20,102 nucleotides of DNA from Chloroflexota bacterium (GTDB taxonomy: Bacteria > Chloroflexota > Anaerolineae > B4-G1 > SLSP01), in the NCBI GenBank assembly GCA_022707725.1, contig JAKJAB010000017.1, positions 1 through 20,102 of the forward strand, written 5' to 3'. The number at the start of each line of letters is the position of its first letter. The stretch's first letter is position 1. The translations under genes were made by a program, and so were the position numbers. Below are positions 1 to 7,249 of this stretch, piece after piece. Below the pieces are notes generated by a model, which worked only from the letters and a program-made list of their open reading frames with translations, made no database searches and had not been told where the DNA came from.

Positions 1-83
1 TGCCGAAAGAGGTAGACGTCGTAATCGGTTATGAGACTCCCCGTCTTTGTGATATCGGGCAACCTCTGTTGCACGCTTTTCAT
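1..83 (-). CDS. glgB: 1,4-alpha-glucan branching enzyme, N-terminal fragment (probable)
   Basis: Only the first 27 codons are in the window; the gene continues past position 1. The start is ATG at 83-81, behind a GGGAGG-type ribosome binding site. The peptide begins MKSVQQRLPDITKTG and continues through LITDYDVYLFR. The TDYDxYLF stretch resembles the N-terminus of GlgB-type branching enzymes, which create alpha-1,6 branches in glycogen in the cytoplasm. The ATG overlaps the TGA of the upstream frame (ATGA), indicating translational coupling. The upstream frame ends like a glycosyltransferase, which fits a glycogen-synthase/branching-enzyme pair. The call rests on a short N-terminus, so it is probable rather than certain. 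Confidence 0.55.
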   Translation of the reverse strand, partial: MKSVQQRLPDITKTGSLITDYDVYLFR

Positions 84-637
84 CCCTCCCTGACGCCGTC
101 GTCGCGGCTTGCTGCAACAACCTTCCGGTAGACATCGAGCATCCGGTCGGTTACGACGCTCCACCGGAACCTCTCCTTCTTTTCCATAATCGTCATCAGG
201 TCGGCGAGGCATTGGAAGGGGTGGTAGATGTCGCACTGCATGTTCAGCACCGGGCAACGCGCGGCTTCTGCCACCTCGTTGAGGTAAGCGTTGCCGACAG
301 CCCAATCGCAGTGGCGAATGGCGATGCCGTCGAAATACCGCCCATAAATCTCCCCAATCTCTTTGGGTGTGTCTCCGTGCGCGATTTGGGTCGTCTTGGA
401 GTCGATGAACGCGCCATGCCCGCCCAACTGCGCCATCCCGGCCTCGAACGAGCTGCGGGTGCGCGTGCTGCTGAAGAAGAACAACAGCGCCAGCACCTTG
501 TCGCGCAGATAAGGGTGCGGTTCGCCCAACGCCCGCTTGCGCTTCAGGTCCCAGGCGACGTCCAATACGGTTTCGACTTCCTCTTTCGTGAAGTCCAAAT
601 CCCCAATCAAATTTCGACCACGTAAAAATGTTTTCAT
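80..637 (-). pseudogene. Chimeric ORF: YgeW-like carbamoyltransferase N-terminal half joined to a glycosyltransferase C-terminal tail
   Basis: 185 residues, with ATG at 637 behind AAAGGAG at 8 nt. Residues 1 to about 154 are the carbamoyl-phosphate-binding half of an aspartate/ornithine-type carbamoyltransferase. They carry the phosphate-binding SSTRTR motif (56-61), QIAHGDT (84-90), RHCDW (108-112) and HPFQCLAD (139-146). The family is usually 310-400 residues, so the whole second-substrate domain is missing. After MEKK the sequence changes to RFRWSVVTDRMLDVYRKVV, which reads like the last helix of a GT4 or glycogen-synthase-type glycosyltransferase. It ends at a TGA overlapping the next start. 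Placement after a YgeY-type hydrolase favours YgeW as parent of the front half. The product should lack carbamoyltransferase activity. It is either a natural deletion fusion or an assembly chimera. Confidence 0.7.
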
Positions 638-708
638 CGTACGAGCTCCTTTGTAGTTTTTATTATGGGTCTGAAAATGTAACAGGACTTACCTGGCGAG
701 TGACGCCA

Positions 709-1908
709 CTAGAGCAAAGCCGGGAGAAGGGCATAAAATTCGGTGGATTTCACCACGTCCTCCAGACTCACGCTGTCCAACACGGTATGCGCCGTCTTCT
801 CGTCGCCGGGCGCAAAGCCAATCGAGGGGATGCCGGCCTTTCCCATCCAGTAGATGCCGTTCGTGCTGAAGTCCCACTTGCCCGGCGCGTGCTCCGGCAG
901 TCCGATGCGGCGGCACGTCTCCAATCCGGCTTGCACCAGTGGATGCGACGCTTCCAATGCCCAGGCCGGGAAAATTTTATGGACAGGGAAGACGAAGCCG
1001 GTGTAGCTCGGTTCATCGTAATGCAAAACCTCGACCGTGATGTCGCCGCGCGCGCGGTTTTCTGCCGGAATCAAATTGCGGATACGCTCCACCTCTGCCG
1101 TATAATCCTCCCCGAAGGTCAGGCGGCGGTCGATGAAGATCGTGGCGGCGTTGGGGACCGCGTTGATGCTCGGCGTCGCCACGTGCATATCGCTGACGGT
1201 GATCTTCCCGTGCCCCAGGAACGGGTCATCGCCCAGCTCCGGCTCCAGGTCGCGGATGCGTTCCAGGATTGGCAGCAGTTTGTAGATGGCGTTGTCTCCC
1301 AGCTCGTTGCTCGCGGCGTGCGCGCTCTTCCCTCTGGCGACCACCTGCATCTCCACCCGCCCCTTATGGCCGCGATACACCTGCATCTTTGTCGGCTCGC
1401 CAATGACGACGAAATCGGGCCGCACTTTGGGGTCCACTTCTACGAAGGTGTTGGGCGCGATGCCGTCACACCACTCCTCCATGTTGCCGAAGTAGTAGAC
1501 GGTGTAGCCTTCTAGCAACCCCAAATCGCGGGCAATCGCCAGCCCGTAGACCATGCCCGGTGTGCTGCCCTTCTCGTCGGATGCGCCGCGCGCATAGAGG
1601 ACGCCATCTTCCACCTTCCCCTCGAACGGGTCCCAGTCCCATTCGGCGGGGTCGCCGATGCCGACCGTGTCGATGTGGGAATCGTAGACCAGCACCTTCG
1701 GCCCGTCGCCGATGCGCCCGATGGTGTTGCCCATTTTGTCGAAGCGCACTTCGTCGTAGCCGAGTTTGCGCAGCTCGGCCTGGACGCGCTCGCCTACCGG
1801 CCCAATCTGGGATTCCATACTCGGAATCGCGCAAATGTCGCGCAAAAACTGGATGATGTCATCCTGCTGTTGCTGCATTTTTTGTCTGATTTTAGCAATG
1901 TGCTCCAT
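709..1908 (-). CDS. ygeY: YgeY-family M20 metallohydrolase (selenium-metabolism-linked hydrolase)
   Basis: 399 residues, full length for the M20 family. The start ATG at 1908 follows GGGAGGA closely. M20 di-metal residues are visible: DSHID (His78, Asp80), GASDEKG (bridging Asp111), MEEWCDG (general base Glu144, ligand Glu145), GEPT (Glu171) and His374 in KTAHTVLD. The dimerisation insert lies around 185-295. The family cleaves amide bonds in N-acyl or carbamoyl substrates in the cytoplasm. YgeY is the member found with YgeW carbamoyltransferase and diaminopropionate ammonia-lyase in clusters linked to selenium-dependent purine or hydantoin catabolism. Its exact substrate is not established. 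Here it sits 36 nt after a GntR regulator and 71 nt before a truncated YgeW-like gene, supporting one operon. No selenoprotein gene is visible in the window. Confidence 0.85.
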   Translation of the reverse strand: MEHIAKIRQKMQQQQDDIIQFLRDICAIPSMESQIGPVGERVQAELRKLGYDEVRFDKMGNTIGRIGDGPKVLVYDSHIDTVGIGDPAEWDWDPFEGKVEDGVLYARGASDEKGSTPGMVYGLAIARDLGLLEGYTVYYFGNMEEWCDGIAPNTFVEVDPKVRPDFVVIGEPTKMQVYRGHKGRVEMQVVARGKSAHAASNELGDNAIYKLLPILERIRDLEPELGDDPFLGHGKITVSDMHVATPSINAVPNAATIFIDRRLTFGEDYTAEVERIRNLIPAENRARGDITVEVLHYDEPSYTGFVFPVHKIFPAWALEASHPLVQAGLETCRRIGLPEHAPGKWDFSTNGIYWMGKAGIPSIGFAPGDEKTAHTVLDSVSLEDVVKSTEFYALLPALL

Positions 1909-1944
1909 TGTTTCCTCCCTGATTATGCTAGTTTTCCGAACGGT

Positions 1945-2697
1945 TTACGGCCCTTGGACCCGGCGCATCACGTGGAATTTGTAATAGCCGGGGACAAAGT
2001 AACTGGTGGAATAATCCACCACTTTCTCGTCGTAAGTGTAAAGCTGCGCGGTGAACTTGAGAAGCGCCGCGCCGCGCTTGACGTTGAGCCGGGCGGCGTG
2101 GTACGCCTCGGCCCCTTCGGCGGCGATCTCGGTGCGCGAGGTCGATAACATCAGATGGTTGCGCTCGAGCAGCAGTTCAAGCACCGACCCGTTGAACGCC
2201 TCACCCAGGTCCGCTTGGCGCAGGTAGGCCAGCGGGACGACGTCGCGCAGGTCGGCCACGGGCACACCCTCCACGGTGATCACGCGATCCACAGCCAGGA
2301 CTTCCACGGTTTGCGTTTCGAGAAACCCCAACCCGGCCAGTTCAGCCGGCGCGGCCTGCCTCTCGATGCTCTCCAAATGGGTGACTTCGGTGGTCAATCC
2401 GAGCCGCTGCGTTATACGCTCCAGGCTTTCCAGGACTTCGAGGCCGGCTTCGAGGGTGGGGATGCGCGAAGCAACGAACGTGCCGACCCCCTGCCGTCGC
2501 ACGAGGGCGCCGCGTTCGACAAACGTGCGCAACACTTCGCGCAGCGTGGCGCGAGAAACCCCCAAGCGTTTCGCCAGCGCCGGCTCGGTCGGCAACTGAT
2601 CGCCGGGCTGTAATGGTGCAATCATCGCGGCGATGGCCTCTGCGACTTGTACGTAAGGGAGCCGAATGTTTAGGGATGTGGGTTCGGGTACTGTCAT
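1945..2697 (-). CDS. GntR family transcriptional regulator, HutC/UTRA type
   Basis: 250 residues. The winged helix-turn-helix spans about residues 14-78, with GDQLPTEPALAKRLGVSRAT and the wing RRQGVGTFVA. The rest (about 100-245) has the length and pattern of a UTRA ligand-binding domain, including DRVITVEGVPVADL and a C-terminal strand. Such proteins are usually ligand-released repressors. The first gene of the apparent operon gntR-ygeY-ygeW, it probably controls this pathway and itself. The ATG at 2697 puts a normal short tail before the first helix. No Shine-Dalgarno sequence is visible, and a TATAAT lies only 12-17 nt upstream, so the mRNA may be leaderless. A palindrome overlapping the promoter (2715-2731) is the likely operator. 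The ligand is unknown. Confidence 0.88.
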   Translation of the reverse strand: MTVPEPTSLNIRLPYVQVAEAIAAMIAPLQPGDQLPTEPALAKRLGVSRATLREVLRTFVERGALVRRQGVGTFVASRIPTLEAGLEVLESLERITQRLGLTTEVTHLESIERQAAPAELAGLGFLETQTVEVLAVDRVITVEGVPVADLRDVVPLAYLRQADLGEAFNGSVLELLLERNHLMLSTSRTEIAAEGAEAYHAARLNVKRGAALLKFTAQLYTYDEKVVDYSTSYFVPGYYKFHVMRRVQGP

Positions 2698-2708
2698 AGT
2701 CGGCTCTT

Positions 2709-2738
2709 ATTATATGTCAGTTGTCTGACAATTATCCA
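2709..2738 (-). promoter_or_regulatory. Probable promoter and GntR operator palindrome
   Basis: Read on the minus strand, TATAAT occupies 2714-2709, with a weak TGGATA -35 candidate at 2738-2733 (18-nt spacing). Between them lie TGTCAG-TTGT-CTGACA (2715-2730) and the nested perfect palindrome TTGTC-T-GACAA (2721-2731). HutC-type GntR proteins commonly bind short palindromes containing GT/AC half-sites. Placement inside the promoter of the regulator's own gene fits steric autorepression. The operator assignment is inference from symmetry and position. Confidence 0.55.
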
Positions 2739-2867
2739 GGATGATTTTCGTATCTAGGGATGATGTTTGTCATATGCAGGGCAAGATACATTTGCATCTC
2801 TCTCTCTTCGTGGTACAACAACGAATACGTTGAAGCATAACGATAGAGGTAATTATTCAGGCACGTA

Positions 2868-2976
2868 GGCCGACCACGAATTCTTAACGAATAAACGAAT
2901 GGACACCTGGCTAACGCGCGCTTTTGGTTTAGTATGGGGCTGAATTCGTTTATTCGTTTCCTGATTCGTGGCCGGC
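2868..2976. repeat. Long imperfect inverted repeat built from TTCGT units
   Basis: The arms 2868-2900 and 2944-2976 are inverted copies about 33 bp long, differing at a handful of positions, around a loop of about 43 bp. Each arm read outward carries TTCGTTTA, TTCGTT and TTCGTGG units at 8- to 12-bp spacing. The repeat sits just before the GTG start of the glycosyltransferase, so it could form a hairpin in that leader. It resembles in style the inverted decamer arrays at 10565-10635. Confidence 0.7.
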
Positions 2977-3014
2977 AAGCCCTACACCTGCATAGTTACC
3001 GAGAGGATACACGC

Positions 3015-3980
3015 GTGAAAGAACCTGCCACGATGCCAGAATTAGAGCTATCCGTCGTTTTACCGGTCTACAACGAGTCCGGCAATCTCGAAACGTTCAT
3101 CCCAGAACTGTCCGGCGTACTGCGTGACCTGGGTCGCTCCTACGAGATCATCGCCGTGGACGATGGCAGCACCGATCCCAGCGTGGCGACGCTGCGCCGC
3201 CTGAAAGAGCAGGAGCCGCACCTGCGCATCGTCCGCTTCCGGCGCAACTTCGGGCAAACTGCCGCCTTTACCGCCGGATTCGATCTCGCGCGCGGCGAGG
3301 TCGTCATCACTATGGACGCCGATGGGCAGAACGACCCCGCCGACATTCCCCGACTGCTCGAAATTATGGAGGAGGGCGAGTACGACATCGTCAGCGGGTG
3401 GCGGCAGCAGCGCAAAGAGCCGTTCTTCTCACGCCGCCTGCCGTCGATGATCGCCAACCGCATCATCGCCAAATCGACCGGCGTGGTGTTGCACGACTAC
3501 GGTTGCTCGCTCAAAATCTACCACTGGAAAGTTGCTAAAAATATCAACCTCTACGGCGAACTGCACCGCTTTATCCCGGCGCTGGCCTCGGAAATGGGCG
3601 TGCGCGTCGCCGAAGCGCCAGTGAACGACCGCCCGCGCCGTTATGGGAAATCCAAGTACAACCTTAGCAAAACGGTGCGCGTGATCCTGGATTTGCTCAC
3701 CATTACTTTCCTGTTGAATTACATGGCCAAACCGATGCAATTTTTTGGACTGGCGGGATTGGCCAGCAGCGGTGTTGGCTTTCTGCTGGGCCTTTATCTG
3801 ACGCTTCTGAAATTGTTGACCGGCGCAGATATCGGAACCCGGCCCTTATTGCTGCTAGCAATCCTCTTGATGATCATGGGCGTGCAGTTCGTGATGATGG
3901 GCCTGCTCGGCGAGCTGCTGTCGCGCACCTACTTCGAAGTCCAGGGCAAGACGATCTACATGATCCGCGCCGAAGAATAG
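3015..3980 (+). CDS. GT2 polyisoprenyl-phosphate glycosyltransferase (DPM1/GtrB/ArnC-like)
   Basis: About 321 residues from GTG at 3015, which has GAGAGGA 8 nt upstream. An in-frame ATG at 2934 lies inside the inverted repeat and would add an unlikely 27-residue extension; ATG at 3033 is another option. The GT-A catalytic domain fills about residues 10-235: SVVLPVYNESGN, VDDGSTD (48-54), and the metal-binding DADGQ (Asp101, Asp103). Two membrane helices follow at about 241-268 and 275-300, as in GtrB and ArnC. These enzymes move a sugar from a nucleotide donor onto undecaprenyl or dolichyl phosphate at the inner membrane face, supplying GT-C enzymes outside. The next gene, 28 nt downstream, is such a GT-C-like protein, so the pair probably works together. 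The sugar cannot be deduced. Confidence 0.88.
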   Translation: MKEPATMPELELSVVLPVYNESGNLETFIPELSGVLRDLGRSYEIIAVDDGSTDPSVATLRRLKEQEPHLRIVRFRRNFGQTAAFTAGFDLARGEVVITMDADGQNDPADIPRLLEIMEEGEYDIVSGWRQQRKEPFFSRRLPSMIANRIIAKSTGVVLHDYGCSLKIYHWKVAKNINLYGELHRFIPALASEMGVRVAEAPVNDRPRRYGKSKYNLSKTVRVILDLLTITFLLNYMAKPMQFFGLAGLASSGVGFLLGLYLTLLKLLTGADIGTRPLLLLAILLMIMGVQFVMMGLLGELLSRTYFEVQGKTIYMIRAEE

Positions 3981-4008
3981 CGCGCGGCGGTAACGGCAAA
4001 GGTCGCGT

Positions 4009-7000
4009 ATGTCTTCACGGGTTGCCGGAGCGCGATTTGGGAATTGCGGCTACACGCGAACGGTTGCGCGTATGCTGGCGATCTTCGCCCTGGTGTTGCT
4101 GGTACGCCTCGCGCCGCTCAACCGCTACGTGACCCCCGATGAGCCAATCTGGGTGCAGCGCAGCGTGGCCTTTGTCGATGCCGTCGCCGCGCGTGACTGG
4201 GCCGCGATCCCTCAAACCGGCCACCCCGGCCTGACGACGATGGCGCTCGGCGCCCTCGGCGTCCGCGTGACAAGTTGGCTGTACCCAACGGAGTCCGCCA
4301 CACACCTCGCGTGGATTCGCAATATTGCTTGGCTTTCTCCGGAGAACGACGCTGCTTTCGCGCATCTGGCGTTCTTCCTGCCCGCCGCGCGGTTGCTGGT
4401 GAGGCTATTCACGGCGGCGGGTGTGGCGCTCGTCTATGGGATCGGACGCCGCCACCTCGGCGAGCGGACCGCGCGCTGGTTGGCGTGCTTTCTCGCGCTC
4501 GATCCGTTCTTAGGTGGCCTCTCCGGACTGTTGCACACCGACGCGTTACAAGCCACGTTTGTTGTGCTCGCTGTGTTGTTTGTGCTTCCTCGGCGTGACG
4601 ATGTGCATATACCGTGGGGCGGCCTGATATTATCCGCGCTGTGCCTGGCATTAGCCGGGATGACGAAGACGTTGGGCCTGCTGGTCGCGCCGGGTGCGGC
4701 GTTGGCGTTGCTGCTCCTGCCGCGCGAACCATGGACGCGGCGCGTGGCGCGCGTCGTCGCGCTGACCGTTCTGACGACGGCGCTGTACCTGCTGCTCTAC
4801 CCGCCTTTCTGGGTGAATCCGCGCGCCGCACTCGAAGCCTTGATCGGCGCGGCGACGTACCACGAAGGCATCGGCCTGCGCAACATTTTCTTCGCCGGAC
4901 AACTCACTGCCGATCCGGGACCGCTGTTTTACCCCGCCGTGTTGCTCTTCCGGCTTACGCCGCCGGTGTTGATTGGACTGGCGTTGGCGACATACGACGG
5001 CATCAAAGTGCGCCGTTTGCAGCAGGGGGGCATATCATCAGCATGGTTGGTCCTCCCGGCGCTCATTTATTTCGTTGCAATCACCTTCGCGACGAAAAAA
5101 TTCGACCGTTACGCGCTCACGGCGATGGTGTTGCTGTCCGGCGTCGCGGCGCTGGCGTGGGCACGCCGTTCTGCACGCTGGAGGTGGGTCTTGCTGGCGT
5201 CGCTCCTGCTACCGTGGGCGCTGGTTGCGCCGCTGCCGCTCTATTACGCCGACCCGCTTGTGGGCGGGCCGTGGCTGGCGCGGCAGATCATCCCGCTGGG
5301 GTGGGCCGAGCACGACAGTATCGCCACGACGGTTCTCGCTCGACAATGGCCTGACCCGGCGACGAAGACGCTGCTCACGGCCAACGTGCCCGGCGCGGCG
5401 TCGTATTTCCCCGGTGCGACGCGGCGTGTACAAGCTTTCACGATGGCGGCGCTGCTGCCGTGTGGGGATGCGCTTATCACAACCGGCGAGAGCGATGCGC
5501 AACCCGGCTACGCAGTCGCCGCGACACTGCGTTTGGCCGGCCTCCCATTGGTGACGCTGTACACGCAAACACTGACCTTTCCACCGGGCTTATCGCTCGT
5601 GCTGCCTGGCCCGCTGCCCGGCACGCCTGCTGACGCCGTGGCCCCGTCCGCCGATGCCACAGTGCTTCGCGCGTGGCTGGAGGCGCGCTTTGCGCTTGGT
5701 GACGTCTTTATGTGGGTCCACGCACCGGTCTGCTATCCGTTGAACGAAGCCCAACTCACGGCGCTACTCGATGCCGTGCCGTGCCAACCGGCGGGTGAGA
5801 TCGCCGGGTTGACGATGGAACGCTGTGCGATGCCCGCGGCCTTGCCCGACGCCGCCCCGTTTCGCGCGCGTTTCGGCGGGATGCTGGATTTAGTCGCGGC
5901 AACGTGGCCGCCCACCGCGCAGGCCACAGATGCGCTGGCTGTGAAGGTGCGTTGGCAGGCGCAGGCTCCGTTGGATGGGTACAGCCTCTACCTGACGCTG
6001 CGCGATCCTGAAAGTGGCCTCGTGTATGCCGAAGGCGGCGACACGCTGGTGGACGACCGCGCGTGGCGCACGACAGCCTGGGAACCCGGCGCGTTTGTCG
6101 AAGGGACGGCCTATGTTCCGATTGACCTCACGCTGCCGCCGGGCGTCTACACGCTGACGACGAGCATCTCCGGCAGCAGTGGATGGCTGGGACTGAATCT
6201 GCCGGACGGGAGGTTCGGCGGGACGCGGATTGAATTAGGACAGGTGGAGGTGGTCGCGCCGCGCTATCCGGTGACAGATTTGCCGGGGATCAGCGTGCTC
6301 GCTGCGCCGGTAGGCGACTTCGCGGGATTGCGTCTACTTGGCGCGGGGACGCTTCCGGCGGACGTGTGGGCTGGGGGACAACTGCCTTTCCGCCTGGCGT
6401 GGGAACGGCTGCCCGGCACTCCGCCGGACACGCTGCGCTGGAAACTGACGTGCGCGGGTGACGTCAGCGCCGAGGGCGAGCTACCGATAGCGCCTTCCAC
6501 TCCGGCGACGTGGCGTGAAGGCCACCGCTACATCACACGGTACGCGCCGCGCATTGATCCGCGGTTGCCCGAAGGAACTTGCACGCTCGCCATGGCGCTT
6601 GAGCCAGGGGAGGAGTTCATCCTCGGCGAGGTAACGATCCGCCAGCGCGAACGGCGTTTTGCGTTGTCGCAACAACCACAAATACCCCTGTATGTGGCTG
6701 TAGGCGATTTCGCACGTCTGGTCGGGGCCAGCCTAGTTAAGCCAGATATCAGCCGCAGCACGCTCGCGCCGGGCGAGACCTTCGCGGTGACACTGTACAC
6801 GCAGGCCACGGGAACCGCCGACCGCGACTACACTGCGTTCGTTCATGTCGTCGGGCCGGATGGGCGAACCTGGGCGCAGTCCGACAGTTGGCCGGAGGCG
6901 GGCGGCGCGCCGACAACGTCGTGGGTGGCGGGGCAGATTATCGTGGATGCGCACACGTTAACCCTGTCTCCCGCCGCGCCTGCCGGGGAGTACACCATGT

Positions 7001-7113
7001 TCGTGGGGCTGTACGATGCGGAGCGCGGACCGCGCGTCCCGCTCTATGACACGAACGGCGCGCTAATCCCGGATGGGCGCGCGCCGGTTCAAATGCTTAG
7101 TGTTAGCTATTAG
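4009..7113 (+). CDS. Large GT-C-like (GT39/PMT-type) membrane glycosyltransferase with C-terminal beta-sandwich domains
   Basis: 1034 residues from ATG 4009, with AAAGG 6 nt upstream; ATG 4072 is an alternative. A multi-pass membrane region runs from about 22 to 412. Just after the first helix is TPDEP (Asp44, Glu45), matching the acidic catalytic site in the first outside loop of GT-C enzymes; GHPG follows at 71-74. The soluble part is a linker (413-620) and three beta-rich segments, about 625-760, 767-870 and 896-1030, with recurring Ig-like phrases such as PPGVYTLTTS and PAGEYTMFVGLYD. The neighbouring GtrB-like enzyme could provide the lipid-linked sugar donor. The substrate is unknown. 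The last codons and the stop lie inside a 7-bp repeat array, so the C-terminal end may have been altered by it. Confidence 0.75.
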   Translation: MSSRVAGARFGNCGYTRTVARMLAIFALVLLVRLAPLNRYVTPDEPIWVQRSVAFVDAVAARDWAAIPQTGHPGLTTMALGALGVRVTSWLYPTESATHLAWIRNIAWLSPENDAAFAHLAFFLPAARLLVRLFTAAGVALVYGIGRRHLGERTARWLACFLALDPFLGGLSGLLHTDALQATFVVLAVLFVLPRRDDVHIPWGGLILSALCLALAGMTKTLGLLVAPGAALALLLLPREPWTRRVARVVALTVLTTALYLLLYPPFWVNPRAALEALIGAATYHEGIGLRNIFFAGQLTADPGPLFYPAVLLFRLTPPVLIGLALATYDGIKVRRLQQGGISSAWLVLPALIYFVAITFATKKFDRYALTAMVLLSGVAALAWARRSARWRWVLLASLLLPWALVAPLPLYYADPLVGGPWLARQIIPLGWAEHDSIATTVLARQWPDPATKTLLTANVPGAASYFPGATRRVQAFTMAALLPCGDALITTGESDAQPGYAVAATLRLAGLPLVTLYTQTLTFPPGLSLVLPGPLPGTPADAVAPSADATVLRAWLEARFALGDVFMWVHAPVCYPLNEAQLTALLDAVPCQPAGEIAGLTMERCAMPAALPDAAPFRARFGGMLDLVAATWPPTAQATDALAVKVRWQAQAPLDGYSLYLTLRDPESGLVYAEGGDTLVDDRAWRTTAWEPGAFVEGTAYVPIDLTLPPGVYTLTTSISGSSGWLGLNLPDGRFGGTRIELGQVEVVAPRYPVTDLPGISVLAAPVGDFAGLRLLGAGTLPADVWAGGQLPFRLAWERLPGTPPDTLRWKLTCAGDVSAEGELPIAPSTPATWREGHRYITRYAPRIDPRLPEGTCTLAMALEPGEEFILGEVTIRQRERRFALSQQPQIPLYVAVGDFARLVGASLVKPDISRSTLAPGETFAVTLYTQATGTADRDYTAFVHVVGPDGRTWAQSDSWPEAGGAPTTSWVAGQIIVDAHTLTLSPAAPAGEYTMFVGLYDAERGPRVPLYDTNGALIPDGRAPVQMLSVSY

Positions 7114-7249
7114 CTTTCAGCCTTCAGCTTCTGCTATAACGGACCACGCCAACGCTACATGGGTCATCTCTGCAAACGTGGGGGCCTCTTGGGTAGTTTC
7201 GCTGACTGCTGATGGCTGAAAGCTGACCGCTGAAAGCTGACCGCTAACA
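7101..7249. repeat. Two inverted arrays of 7-bp tandem repeats between convergent genes
   Basis: Right array: seven contiguous heptamers at 7201-7249 (GCTGACT, GCTGATG, GCTGAAA, GCTGACC, GCTGAAA, GCTGACC, GCTAACA). Left array: four heptamers on the other strand at 7101-7128, read outward as GCTGAAG, GCTGAAA, GCTAATA, GCTAACA. The arrays can pair; 7113-7128 and 7208-7223 match at 15 of 16 positions. The left array contains the stop codon of the membrane protein, and the right array ends one base before the stop codon of the CHAT gene. It may act as a two-way terminator. Confidence 0.85.

Larger units (their letters stand above)
2698..3014. other. Divergent intergenic region between gntR and the glycosyltransferase pair
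   Basis: This stretch of about 317 bp contains the GntR promoter and operator at its left end and a long imperfect inverted repeat at its right end. In 2740-2867 I see no convincing gene, RNA or strong promoter. A 21-codon reading frame (2732-2797, minus) has no clear ribosome binding site and is not called. Confidence 0.5.

Noticed and set aside
628..1515. Long plus-strand open frame opposite ygeY
   Set aside because: It is the antisense shadow of a clearly conserved M20 gene; GC-rich codon use keeps the opposite frame open.
2732..2797. 21-codon minus-strand ORF upstream of gntR
   Set aside because: Only a GAGAGAG purine run precedes it, its stop overlaps the operator region, and nothing about the peptide is recognisable.
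2934..3014. ATG-started 27-residue N-terminal extension of the GT2 enzyme
   Set aside because: The ATG lies in the inverted repeat without a ribosome binding site, while GTG 3015 has GAGAGGA at good spacing and gives the usual family N-terminus.
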